Positions 45,674-55,500 of a stretch of 64,000 bases of DNA are shown here, in pieces. The DNA comes from Cellulophaga sp. HaHaR_3_176 (lineage in GTDB: Bacteria > Bacteroidota > Bacteroidia > Flavobacteriales > Flavobacteriaceae). A model generated the notes under the pieces. That model saw nothing but the letters and a program-made list of their open reading frames with translations, searched no databases and was not told the DNA's origin. The DNA lies in the NCBI RefSeq assembly GCF_019021925.1, contig NZ_CP058990.1, positions 3,002,001 through 3,066,000 on the forward strand, read 5' to 3'. Numbering within the stretch: position 1 is the first letter of the stretch; each line of letters begins with the position of its first letter. The position numbers and the translations under genes are program-made.

Positions 45674-47266
45674 ATGTTTAAAACTTTAAAAAACGACTTG
45701 CCCGCAAGTGTTGTTGTATTTTTCGTTGCCTTGCCCTTATGTTTAGGAATTGCTTTAGCTAGTGGAGCTCCTTTATTTGCTGGTATTATTGCTGGTATTA
45801 TTGGTGGTATTGTTGTTGGTGCTTTATCAGGTTCTAAAATAGGAGTAAGTGGCCCTGCTGCTGGTTTAGCTGCTATCGTATTAACTGCGATTGGAACACT
45901 AGGTGGTTATGAGAATTTTTTAGTTGCTGTTGTTTTAGGTGGTGCAATTCAAATCGTTTTTGGTATTTTAAAAGCCGGTGTAATTGGGTATTACTTTCCA
46001 TCATCTGTTATTAAGGGTATGCTAACTGGTATAGGAATTATTATAATCTTAAAACAAATACCTCACTTTTTCGGGTACGATCCTGACCCTGAAGGAGACT
46101 TCGCTTTTTTTCAAGTAGATGGAAAAAACACCTTTTCTGAGATTTTCGAAACCATCAATAATATAAGTTTAGGTTCTACTATTATTGCCGCAATAGGTTT
46201 AGCTATACTTATTTTATGGGATAAAATTTTATCAAAAAAAGGAAAGTTTTTTCAGATAATACAAGGGCCATTAGTTGCTGTTGTAGTTGGTATTTTATAT
46301 TTCGCCTTCACAAAAGATAACGATACTTTAGGCATTTCAGCAAAACATTTAGTAAGTGTTCCAATCCCTGAAGATGCAGCTTCATTCTTTGCTCAGTTTT
46401 CATTTCCTAATTTTTCTGCCATTACAAATCCTCAAGTATGGATAACTGGCTTTACAATTGCTTTAGTTGCCAGTTTAGAAACTCTATTATGCGTAGAAGC
46501 TACTGACAAACTAGATCCAGACAAGAATATAACACCAACTAATCGCGAGTTATTAGCACAAGGAACAGGTAATATAATTTCTGGTTTAATTGGAGGTTTA
46601 CCTATCACCCAAGTAATAGTTCGTAGTTCTGCAAACATACAATCAGGGGGAAAGAGTAAGATATCTGCTATAATTCATGGAGTGTTATTATTAATTTCTG
46701 TGATTTTAATACCTACTCTGTTAAATATGGTCCCGTTATCAGTTTTAGCCTCTATTTTATTTATAGTTGGTTTTAAACTAGCCAAGCCATCATTATTTAA
46801 ACAAATGTATAAACTAGGTTGGAAACAATCTATCCCGTTTTTTGTTACTGTCTTTGGTATTGTTTTTACAGATTTATTAATTGGTATAGCCCTAGGTTTA
46901 GCTGTCGGTATTGTAGTTATTCTTTTAAAAAGTTATCAAAATTCTCATTTTTTACACATTGAGGATAATAGTAATGGAAAACATAGAATTAAAATGACTT
47001 TAGCTGAAGAGGTTACCTTTTTTAATAAAGGTGCTATATTGAAAGAATTAGATAGCTTACCTTCTGATACTTATTTAGAATTAGACCTTCTAAAAACACG
47101 CTATTTAGATAATGACATCATTGAAATTCTAGAAGATTTTTCAATAAAAGCAAAAGAAAGAAATATTGATATAAAGTTACTTTCTAAACGTGGAACTGTT
47201 GAAAACCCCACAAGTTATATTGAGTTTTTTAATGAACGACCAAAATCTGATTTAAGTTTAAGCTAG
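45674..47266 (+). CDS. SulP-family transporter, probable bicarbonate uptake
   Basis: An inner-membrane permease of 530 residues. ASVVVFFVALPLCLGIALAS, GSKIGVSGPAAGLAAIVLTA and QGTGNIISGLIGGLPITQVI are SulP core motifs; about 11 TM helices; a weak STAS-like domain from about residue 430. Two beta-carbonic anhydrases follow within 1 kb, so bicarbonate is the likely substrate, by analogy with BicA-like SulP carriers coupled to carbonic anhydrase. It is divergent from the SulP at 8013-9644. Confidence 0.87.
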   Translation: MFKTLKNDLPASVVVFFVALPLCLGIALASGAPLFAGIIAGIIGGIVVGALSGSKIGVSGPAAGLAAIVLTAIGTLGGYENFLVAVVLGGAIQIVFGILKAGVIGYYFPSSVIKGMLTGIGIIIILKQIPHFFGYDPDPEGDFAFFQVDGKNTFSEIFETINNISLGSTIIAAIGLAILILWDKILSKKGKFFQIIQGPLVAVVVGILYFAFTKDNDTLGISAKHLVSVPIPEDAASFFAQFSFPNFSAITNPQVWITGFTIALVASLETLLCVEATDKLDPDKNITPTNRELLAQGTGNIISGLIGGLPITQVIVRSSANIQSGGKSKISAIIHGVLLLISVILIPTLLNMVPLSVLASILFIVGFKLAKPSLFKQMYKLGWKQSIPFFVTVFGIVFTDLLIGIALGLAVGIVVILLKSYQNSHFLHIEDNSNGKHRIKMTLAEEVTFFNKGAILKELDSLPSDTYLELDLLKTRYLDNDIIEILEDFSIKAKERNIDIKLLSKRGTVENPTSYIEFFNERPKSDLSLS

Positions 47267-47484
47267 TAATTACACAAATACTCCATATAAAATTGTGATA
47301 CTCTTTTTATTAAAAATGATATCGCTATTGAATTAAGAGCACTATTAGCTTAACAAAAATAAAAAGGTTTGATTCTAAACTTTTCAATCATTAACTTAAA
47401 AGAAATAACACATCAATTAAATTTTAATCTGCTAAACACAAATTAACAGATTTTTGATTTAAATTAATTATTAAATAAAATATT

Positions 47485-48111
47485 ATGAAGGCACATACAA
47501 GAGAAACGCAGTCAACAATGACTCCTCAAAAAGCATTAGATTTCCTAAAGGAAGGAAATCAGCGTTTTCAAAATAACTTAAAAGCAAATCGTAATTTATT
47601 AGAACAAGTAAATGATACAAGTGAAGGTCAATTTCCTTTTGCTACAATTTTAAGTTGTATAGATTCTAGAGTTTCTGCAGAATTAGTTTTTGATCAAGGG
47701 CTTGGTGATGTATTTAGTATTAGAATTGCTGGAAATTTTGTAAACGAAGATATACTTGGTAGTATGGAGTTTGCTAGCAAGTTAGCAGGCACTAAGCTTA
47801 TAGTTGTACTTGGTCACACAAGTTGTGGCGCTATTAAAGGAGCCTGTGATCATGCAAGAATGGGGAATTTAACAGCTTTAATAAATAAAATAGAGCCTGC
47901 TGTAGCCGCAGTTAAAGAGCCACAAGACGAAAGTTTAAGAAACTCTAAAAACTTAGAATTTGTTGATGCTGTATCTGCTGAAAATGTGTTACAAACTATT
48001 AAAAATGTTAGAGAGAGAAGTGAAATTTTAGCAGAAATGGAAACACAAGGTGACATTAAAATAATTGGCGCTATGTACAATATATCTACAGGTGAAGTAG
48101 ATTTTTACTAG
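47485..48111 (+). CDS. Beta-carbonic anhydrase (first)
   Basis: A zinc enzyme of 208 residues that interconverts CO2 and bicarbonate. The zinc ligands and catalytic dyad are in place: CIDSR (Cys58, Asp60, Arg62) and HTSCG (His111, Cys114). The N-terminus MTPQKALDFLKEGNQRFQNN is typical of clade members next to SulP genes. No signal peptide is seen, so it is cytosolic. Its own terminator follows at 48135-48166. Confidence 0.92.
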   Translation: MKAHTRETQSTMTPQKALDFLKEGNQRFQNNLKANRNLLEQVNDTSEGQFPFATILSCIDSRVSAELVFDQGLGDVFSIRIAGNFVNEDILGSMEFASKLAGTKLIVVLGHTSCGAIKGACDHARMGNLTALINKIEPAVAAVKEPQDESLRNSKNLEFVDAVSAENVLQTIKNVRERSEILAEMETQGDIKIIGAMYNISTGEVDFY

Positions 48112-48134
48112 TCTAAATAATCTCATTAAGTTAA

Positions 48135-48166
48135 AAAATGACCTGCCTATTTTGGTAGGTCATTTT
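48135..48166 (+). terminator. Terminator after the first carbonic anhydrase gene
   Basis: AAAATGACCTGCC pairs with GGTAGGTCATTTT (one G-T wobble) around loop TATTTT, followed by an AT-rich stretch with T residues. Confidence 0.75.
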
Positions 48167-48206
48167 ACATTTTACCGTATATTAACACCAAATAAACCTG
48201 TGCCAA

Positions 48207-48833
48207 ATGAATCTTGATTTTGTATTCGAAAACAATAAAAAATGGGTCAATGAAAAACTTAGTGAAAACGCTAATTATTTTGATGAAATGGGTAAAGGGC
48301 AAAGCCCTGAGCTACTCTACATAGGATGTTCTGATAGTCGAGTAAGTGCAGAAGATTTGATGGGTTTAGGGCCTGGTGACGTATTTGTTCATAGAAATAT
48401 CGCAAATATGGTTATAGGCACAGACCTCAACGCAATGTCTGTTGTTGAGTATGCCGTTATGCACTTAAAAGTAAACCATATTGTAGTCTGTGGCCATTAT
48501 GGCTGTGGTGGCGTAAAAGCTGCTATGCAATCTTCAGACTTAGGTATTTTAAATCCTTGGCTTAGGAATATCCGTGATGTTTATCGTATTCATAAAAAAG
48601 AACTCAATGCGATTGAAAACGAGCAGGACAAGTATGAACGTTTGGTAGAATTGAATGTTGAAGAGCAATGTGTAAATCTCATAAAAACTGCAGCGGTACA
48701 AAAAGCCTATCGAGATCATGGTTTAAAAGTTCATGGCTGGGTATTTGATATTCATACAGGAGAATTAGTCGATTTAAAAATTGATTTTGAAGGTATTCTA
48801 GGTAATATTATGGAGATTTATCACTTAGATTAA
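48207..48833 (+). CDS. Beta-carbonic anhydrase (second, Can-like)
   Basis: A second beta-carbonic anhydrase of 208 residues, of the plant/Can-type subclass: LLYIGCSDSRVSAEDLMGLG (Cys41, Asp43, Arg45), FVHRNIANMV, and CGHYGCGGV (His97, Cys100). It differs clearly from the first copy, so it is not a recent duplication. Cytosolic. Together with the SulP gene it supports an inorganic carbon supply role. Confidence 0.92.
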   Translation: MNLDFVFENNKKWVNEKLSENANYFDEMGKGQSPELLYIGCSDSRVSAEDLMGLGPGDVFVHRNIANMVIGTDLNAMSVVEYAVMHLKVNHIVVCGHYGCGGVKAAMQSSDLGILNPWLRNIRDVYRIHKKELNAIENEQDKYERLVELNVEEQCVNLIKTAAVQKAYRDHGLKVHGWVFDIHTGELVDLKIDFEGILGNIMEIYHLD

Positions 48834-49293
48834 AACCAGAGAAGTAGAAGTATCTAATTTAACAATAATTAGCTCAAGAATACTTTAAAATTAAAGCTAC
48901 TGAAATTTATCAAAATTTATTTCTATTAAAAGTTTATTTTCTAATCTTAAGGGAGATTTTTTGGTTCTACTAGCAATTTTCATGCACTCCCAATCAAATA
49001 CCCGATACCGTATCTACTGTAATTATTAGAATAAAAAGAATGTAATATATGTATCTACCTGGTCTTTGTACATTAAAAGATATGTTAATCGATTTAAAAA
49101 AAATCAGACATAACCTTAATAATTGTCGATGTTTTAAAACTTTTAAGAAAAGTCTAAATTGAATAAAGAACGAAGAAATTATAGCTCAAAAATACATCTT
49201 TCACAAAATTACCTATTAATAGACCATTTAAAGAAAGATAAATTCGGGGTGACTGCCATAAAAGTTTTAAATTTGCCAGCTTAGTTTATTGTT
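48834..49293. other. Intergenic region of 460 bp upstream of pheS
   Basis: The largest gap in the window. It holds the pheS -7 box (49268-49275) and two short overlapping frames on the plus strand: 49049-49162 (37 codons, Lys/Arg-rich, MYLPGLCTLKDMLIDLKKIR) and 49159-49284 (41 codons, TTG start). They meet at TTGA in a -1 register. They could be the remains of one decayed gene or be chance. I see no tRNA, terminator or repeat in the rest. Confidence 0.45.
49268..49275 (+). promoter_or_regulatory. -7 promoter box of pheS
   Basis: TAAATTTG matches TAnnTTTG, 18 bases before the pheS ATG. No clear -33 element. Confidence 0.5.
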
Positions 49294-50313
49294 ATGATTG
49301 ATAAGATAAAAGAACATATTGCTGAATTAGAGAATTTCAATACAGACTCACTAGAAGCTGTTGAGAGTTTAAGAATAAAGTATTTAGGTAAAAAAGGATT
49401 ATTAAATGATTTTTTTGCTGAATTCAAAAACGTTCCTAACGATCAGAAAAAAGAGTTCGGACAAACTATCAATCAATTAAAAACTGTTGCAACAGATAAA
49501 ATCAATGAACTTAAAGATGCTTTAGAAAGTAAAACTGATGATGTTGGTATTTATGGTGATTTAACACGTCCATCTGAGCCTATTGAATTGGGAGCTAGAC
49601 ATCCAATATCGATAGTAAAAAATAGAATTATTGATATCTTTTCACGAATTGGTTTTAATGTTTCTGAAGGACCAGAGGTTGAGGACGATTGGCATAATTT
49701 TACTGCCTTAAATTTACCAGAATATCACCCTGCTAGAGACATGCAGGATACTTTTTTTATACAAACGAATCCAGATATATTATTACGCACCCATACATCA
49801 TCTGTACAAGTACGTTATATGGAAGAAAACAAACCACCGATCAGAACAATATCTCCTGGTAGGGTTTACAGAAATGAGGCTATTTCTGCCAGATCTCATT
49901 GTTTCTTTCACCAAGTAGAGGGTTTGTATATTGATAAGAATGTATCATTTGCTGACTTAAAACAAACATTACAATTTTTCACTACTGAGCTTTTTGGTAA
50001 ATCTAAAATTAGATTGCGCCCTTCTTATTTTCCATTTACTGAACCTAGTGCAGAAGTAGATGTGTATTGGGGATTAGAAACAGAAGCTGATTATAGAATA
50101 ACAAAAGGTACTGGCTGGTTAGAAATTGGTGGTTGTGGTATGGTAGACCCTAATGTATTGACCAACTGTGGCATAGACCCTAATGAATATTCTGGTTTTG
50201 CATTTGGCGTAGGTATAGATCGTATCGCAATGTTGTTACACCAAATTACAGATATTCGTTTGTTGAGTGAAAATGATGTTCGTTTTTTAGAGCAATTTAA
50301 ATCAGCTCTTTAA
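49294..50313 (+). CDS. pheS: Phenylalanine-tRNA ligase alpha subunit PheS
   Basis: The alpha subunit, 339 residues, of the alpha2-beta2 enzyme that charges tRNA-Phe. N-terminal coiled coil (residues 1-90), then class II motifs: [20 protein letters not shown] (motif 2) and [20 protein letters not shown] (motif 3), with [14 protein letters not shown] between. pheT is not in the window, as is common in Flavobacteriaceae. The next gene begins 39 bases on. Confidence 0.97.
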   Translation: MIDKIKEHIAELENFNTDSLEAVESLRIKYLGKKGLLNDFFAEFKNVPNDQKKEFGQTINQLKTVATDKINELKDALESKTDDVGIYGDLTRPSEPIELGARHPISIVKNRIIDIFSRIGFNVSEGPEVEDDWHNFTALNLPEYHPARDMQDTFFIQTNPDILLRTHTSSVQVRYMEENKPPIRTISPGRVYRNEAISARSHCFFHQVEGLYIDKNVSFADLKQTLQFFTTELFGKSKIRLRPSYFPFTEPSAEVDVYWGLETEADYRITKGTGWLEIGGCGMVDPNVLTNCGIDPNEYSGFAFGVGIDRIAMLLHQITDIRLLSENDVRFLEQFKSAL

Positions 50314-50352
50314 ATTATAATTCCAGTGTGAAATTTCTAAAAGAAGCTATTC

Positions 50353-50748
50353 TTGAAAAAAGATATTAATATACCTGATGTCAAAGATGTTTATGTAGCC
50401 ATTATCTATGAATGGGATGATGAAATGTTGAATAAAGTATGGAATGCATATTTGATCAACAATAAAGAAATGGCTATAGAAATGGCTATTATAGTATCAA
50501 GCGGTTTTAATGATACTGATAAAACAGCAACAATCAGACATGGCTTAGGTACTTTAGAAGCAAAATCATTTAAAAAATTTGAACCTCTACAAGAAGAAAT
50601 ATTCGCATTAGATAATGTTTTTTCACTTTCATTTTTTTCAGATAATAAATTATTCGATAAGAAATTTATTTTTAAAAAAAATACCATACAACCCAAAGCT
50701 CTCACTACCATCGACTTAACGAACAAAGAGGGTATTTTGGCTGAGTAA
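50353..50748 (+). CDS. Conserved protein linked to pheS
   Basis: A soluble protein of 131 residues, start codon TTG. KKDINIPDVKDVYVAIIYEW, TATIRHGLGTLEAKSFKKFE and FDKKFIFKKNTIQPKALTTI resemble a conserved Bacteroidetes protein of unknown function that follows pheS; some entries carry the pheS name by transfer. It has no aminoacyl-tRNA synthetase motif. The TTG is supported by the fold beginning right there; the first internal ATG would drop about 24 residues. Confidence 0.72.
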   Translation: MKKDINIPDVKDVYVAIIYEWDDEMLNKVWNAYLINNKEMAIEMAIIVSSGFNDTDKTATIRHGLGTLEAKSFKKFEPLQEEIFALDNVFSLSFFSDNKLFDKKFIFKKNTIQPKALTTIDLTNKEGILAE

Positions 50749-50788
50749 TTACTAAAGTTTTCTTAAAAATACACATTTAAGTTCTTTA

Positions 50789-50808
50789 AGTTCGGTTTGT
50801 TCCGAACT
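50789..50808 (+). promoter_or_regulatory. Operator-like palindrome upstream of the GbsR regulator gene
   Basis: AGTTCGG-TTTGTT-CCGAACT is a perfect 7-bp inverted repeat. A partial extra copy of its left arm (AGTTC) lies just upstream at 50780-50784. It covers the -33 position of the promoter whose -7 box is at 50815-50822, so a bound repressor would block RNA polymerase. It fits autoregulation by the GbsR/MarR protein encoded next. Confidence 0.65.
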
Positions 50809-50814
50809 AATAAA

Positions 50815-50822
50815 TATATTTG
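50815..50822 (+). promoter_or_regulatory. -7 promoter box of the efflux operon
   Basis: TATATTTG matches TAnnTTTG; a TTTG lies 15 bases upstream (50796-50799) inside the palindrome. The regulator ATG is 61 bases downstream. Confidence 0.6.
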
Positions 50823-50883
50823 CACAGAATTTTACTGTCTATGGATTTTTATATCCAATAAATAGTAGAGAATAAAGTAAAAT

Positions 50884-51399
50884 ATGGCAAATAATATATG
50901 TAAAGAAAAAATGTCTTTAGTTGAAAAACTAGGTGTGCATTTAGAAAACAGAGAACAGCTGGCACCTGTTGCAGCACGTATACTATCCTATATAATTCTT
51001 ACTGGAAAAAAAGGAGCTACGTTCGAAGACATGGTTACAATACTCTGTGCTAGTAAAAGTACTATTTCTACACACCTTAATCACCTGCAAGATTTAAAAA
51101 AAATTGAATACTTCACAAAAACTGGAGATCGTAAAAAATATTTTATTATAAATGCCGACACAATTATTCAGCATGTTGATAAAATGATAAGTGATTGGAA
51201 AGAAGTACGTGAATTACATCTAGAAATAAAAGATTATAAAGACAATCAAAACAGTGAGATTATTGAAAGTGAAGAAGAGAAATTTGATTTAAATTTTCAT
51301 AACGATTATATAAAATTTATAGATGGCGCTTCTGCTTCTATTGAAGAATTAAGATTAAAATTAATTAAAGTTAAAAACAACAAACAATTCGATATTTAA
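50884..51399 (+). CDS. GbsR/MarR-type transcriptional regulator
   Basis: A winged-helix regulator of 171 residues. VEKLGVHLENREQLAPVAAR is the GbsR-like opening; the recognition helix is in CASKSTISTHLNHLQDLKKI; TKTGDRKKYFIIN is the wing. A C-terminal helical part probably dimerises. It starts an operon with the adaptor, permease and outer-membrane channel of an RND pump, 12 bases ahead of the adaptor, and most likely represses it through the palindrome at 50789-50808. Confidence 0.88.
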   Translation: MANNICKEKMSLVEKLGVHLENREQLAPVAARILSYIILTGKKGATFEDMVTILCASKSTISTHLNHLQDLKKIEYFTKTGDRKKYFIINADTIIQHVDKMISDWKEVRELHLEIKDYKDNQNSEIIESEEEKFDLNFHNDYIKFIDGASASIEELRLKLIKVKNNKQFDI

Positions 51400-51411
51400 A
51401 CTAAGTACAAA

Positions 51412-52545
51412 ATGAGACATAATAAATTATTAACGTTACCAGCACTAATCTTACTTTTAGTCGTTTCAAGCTGTGGAAGCAATGGAGAACAAAAAGCTGC
51501 GGCACCAGAAGGTCCTGCTCCTTCTTTCCCTGTAGTTGAAATGCAATCAAAAACCGTAACAGGTTATCAAGAATATCCAGCAAATATAGAAGGTATCGTT
51601 AACAGTGATGTGAGAGCAAAAGTATCTGGCTATATTCAAAAAGTATTAGTAGATGAAGGGCAAAAAGTACGTAAAGGTCAAGTATTATTTAAATTAGAAA
51701 CACAATCTTTAAGTCAAGATGCAGGTGCTGCAAAAGCACGTATTAATGTTGCTCAAGTTGAGGTAGATAAATTAATCCCACTTGTTGAGAAAAATATTAT
51801 CAGTCCAGTACAATTAGAAACAGCTAAGGCTAATTTGGCTCAAGCAGAAGCAAACTACAGTAGTGTCACCGCAAGTGTTGGCTATGCAACTATCAAAAGT
51901 CCTGTAGATGGTTATGTTGGTTCTATAAATTTTAGAGAAGGTGCTTTAATTAGCCCAAGTGATAGCAACCCATTAACTACAGTTAGCGAAATTAGCCAAG
52001 TATATGCTTTTTTTAGTTTTAACGAAGCTCAGTATATTGATCTTTTACAAAGATCTGAAGGAACAACTAAAGCAGAACGTATTAAAAACTCACCAGACCT
52101 AAGCTTAGTTTTAGCTAACGGAAAAATTTATTCTGAAACTGGACGTATTCAAACAAGTACCGGTCAAATCAATCAAAATACTGGAACTATAAAAATTAGA
52201 GCTGCTTTTGATAATCCAAACGAAATTTTAACTAATGGAAACAGTGGTAAAATTAGGTTTCCAATAGAATATAAAGATGCTATTGTTATACCTCAATCAT
52301 CAACATTTGAACAACAAAAAGATATTGTTGCTTTTATAGTAGATCAAGATAATAAAGCAAAATCTACTATCGTAAAAGTACTTGGTACTGTTGGCAATTT
52401 ATATGTTGTAGAGTCTGGTCTTAAAGCAGGAGATAAACTTATTGTTTCTGGTGTTGGAAAATTAAAGAATGGTATGGCTATTACTCCACAAGACACTCCT
52501 TTTGATGAAGCCATTAAACCGATAGAGGTTTTATTTAAAAATTAA
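51412..52545 (+). CDS. RND efflux periplasmic adaptor (MFP)
   Basis: A lipoprotein of 377 residues (LILLLVVSSCGS). Lipoyl-like segment VSGYIQKVLVDEGQKVRKGQ, coiled-coil hairpin (about residues 95-145), KSPVDGYVGSINFREGALIS, and the beta-barrel region to the end. It links the inner-membrane RND pump to the outer-membrane channel, as AcrA/MexA do. The permease gene begins 22 bases downstream. Confidence 0.94.
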   Translation: MRHNKLLTLPALILLLVVSSCGSNGEQKAAAPEGPAPSFPVVEMQSKTVTGYQEYPANIEGIVNSDVRAKVSGYIQKVLVDEGQKVRKGQVLFKLETQSLSQDAGAAKARINVAQVEVDKLIPLVEKNIISPVQLETAKANLAQAEANYSSVTASVGYATIKSPVDGYVGSINFREGALISPSDSNPLTTVSEISQVYAFFSFNEAQYIDLLQRSEGTTKAERIKNSPDLSLVLANGKIYSETGRIQTSTGQINQNTGTIKIRAAFDNPNEILTNGNSGKIRFPIEYKDAIVIPQSSTFEQQKDIVAFIVDQDNKAKSTIVKVLGTVGNLYVVESGLKAGDKLIVSGVGKLKNGMAITPQDTPFDEAIKPIEVLFKN

Positions 52546-52567
52546 CAAACCATAAACTTATTTAGTT

Positions 52568-55500
52568 ATGTTAAAAACATTTATTGAAAGACCCGTTCTT
52601 TCAACAGTAATCTCTATTATCATAGTAGTACTTGGTGTCATCAGTATATCAAGTTTACCAATAGAGGAATATCCAGATATTGCGCCGCCAACCATTAAGG
52701 TGACAGCGTCTTATGCCGGAGCCAATGCCGAAACTGTTTTAGAGAGTGTAATCATTCCTATTGAAGAACAAATTAATGGTGTTGAAGGTATGAGTTATAT
52801 TACCTCAACGGCTTCTAATACAGGTACTGCAGAAATCACTGTTTATTTTGATCAAGAAGTAGATGCAGATATTGCTGCGGTTAACGTACAAAACCGTGTT
52901 TCGCGTGCAAGTGCTTTATTACCTCAAGAGGTTATCCAAACAGGTGTGATAACACAGAAACAAGAAACAAGTGCATTGATGTTTATTTCAATGTATTCTG
53001 AAAATGAGAACTATGATGCAACATTTATTCAGAATTACTTAAAAATAAATGTTGTGCCTGCAATGCAACGTATTAGTGGTGTTGGAGATGTTAGTTTATT
53101 CTCTCAACAAGATTATGCTATGCGTATTTGGCTGAAACCTGAAAAATTAGCAACATACGGTTTAATACCTTCAGATATTACAGCTGCTTTAGCAGAACAA
53201 AATTTAGAAGCAGCAGCAGGTTCTTTAGGTCAGAATAATGGTGAAGCATTTTCATACACATTAACATATAGCGGACGTTTTAAAAATGAGCAACAATATG
53301 CAGATATTGTTATTAAAGCTTTAGGTAATGGAGAATTTCTTCGCTTGAATGATGTAGCTACTATAGAGTTAGATGCTCAATCATATGCTGCTAACGCAAT
53401 CAGCATGGGTAACCCTGCTGTATTTATGGGTATTTTTCAAACTAAAGGATCGAATGCAAGAGAAATTATTGAGAATATCAAAGTTACACTGGAAGATGTA
53501 AAAAAAGACCTTCCAGAAGGTTTAGATGTTTTTGTACCTTATGATACTAGTTTATTTTTAAATGCCTCTATAGAAAAAGTAATTAGTACATTATTAGAAG
53601 CCTTTTTATTGGTGTTTTTAGTAGTATTTATCTTCTTACAAGATTTTAGATCTACATTAATTCCTGCAATTGCAGTGCCGGTTTCTATTATTGGTACGTT
53701 CTTTTTCTTAAACGTTTTTGGGTATTCAATCAACCTATTAACACTATTCGCGTTAGTTCTCGCCATTGGTATTGTGGTGGATGATGCTATTGTGGTTGTA
53801 GAAGCCGTACATGCCAAATTGGATGAAGGTGAAAAGAATCCCAAAAAGGCGACACTAACCGCTATGAATGAAATATCTGGCGCTATTATATCTATTACTT
53901 TGGTAATGGCAGCTGTATTTATTCCGGTAACATTTGTAACTGGTCCTACAGGTGTATTTTACGAGCAATTTGGTGTTACTTTAATTATTGCTATTTTAAT
54001 TTCAGCAGTAAACGCATTGACTTTAAGTCCTGCATTATGTGCATTATTATTGAAAGGGCATAAAGATGATGAGGAGCTAAAAAGTAAAAGTCCATTAAAA
54101 CGTTTTTACACACTTTTTAATCGTGGCTTTAATGCTACGATAGATAGATACGGAAAATCACTTCAATTTTTATATAAGAGAAAATGGGTATCGCCTTTAT
54201 TGATAATTTTAGCTGTTGCTGGAATTTTCTGGGCATCTAACACAACACCTACAGGTTTTGTACCGAATGAAGATAGAGGTATTATTTTCGCAAATATTGC
54301 ATTACCAGAAGGTGCGTCTTTAGATAGAACAGATGCTGTTTCTAGAGATTTATACGGTAAAATAAAAGATATTGATGGCGTTGTAGCTGTAAACTTTATT
54401 AAAGGTAGAAGTTTACTTAATGGATTAGGTAGTAATTATGGTTTTGGAATTATAAAACTAGCTGACTGGGCTGACCGTGAAGATGTTTCAACTTCTGTGC
54501 AATCCATTACAGGTAAGTTGTTCGGGGTTGCTGCAGGCATAAAAGAAGCAAATATTATTTTCTTCTCACCACCTAGTATTAGAGGTTTTGGTAACTCAGC
54601 AGGTTTTGAGGTGAATTTATTAGATAAGTTTGGTGGCGAGTTTAAAGACTTAGATCAAGCGAATAAAGATTTCGCAATGGCTTTAATGTCGCATCCAGAA
54701 GTGAAATATGCACAATCATCTTTCAGTACAAACTATCCTCAATATGAAATGGAAGTTAATGTACCATTAGCAAAAGAAAAAGGTGTGCCTATTAACAGTA
54801 TATTCTCAACTTTACAAGGATATATTGGTGGTATTTACGCTTCAGATTTCTCTCGATTCGGAAAACAATTTAGAGTATATATACAAGCTTTACCAGATGA
54901 TAGAGCTGATGTAGATGATCTAAACAGTATGTACGTACGAACAGATTCTGGTGAAATGACGCCAATTACACAGTTTGTGAAATTGGAGCGTGTATATGGC
55001 CCACAATCGGTAACACGTTTTAACTTATTTAACTCTACATCAATAACTGGTGCTACAAACGAAGGTTTTAGTACTGGTGACGCTATTAGAGTTATTGAAG
55101 AGGAAGTCGCTAAATTACCAAACAATTACACCATTGCTTATTCTGGTTTAACTCGAGAAGAAGTAAGTGCTGGTAACCAAACTATATTCATTTTTGGTTT
55201 AAGTATTTTATTTGTGTTTTTCTTATTGAGTGCGCAATACGAAAGTTATTTATTGCCATTTGCTGTAATTCTTTCTTTACCGTTTGGTGTATTTGGAGCT
55301 TATATAAGTACTAAACTATTTGGTTTAGAAAATAACATTTACTTCCAAATTTCTTTAATTATGCTTATTGGATTACTCGCTAAAAACGCCATACTTATTG
55401 TAGAAATTGCACTGCAAAAACGGAAAGCTGGCGAAAGTATCGTTGAGGCAGCTATCGATGGAGCTAAATCACGTTTACGACCTATTTTAATGACCTCGTT

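Noticed and set aside
8013..47266. The two SulP genes as a recent duplication
   Set aside because: Their core motifs and STAS regions differ strongly; they belong to different subfamilies.
47485..48833. The two carbonic anhydrase genes as a tandem duplication
   Set aside because: They are of equal length but differ along the whole sequence and belong to different beta subclasses.
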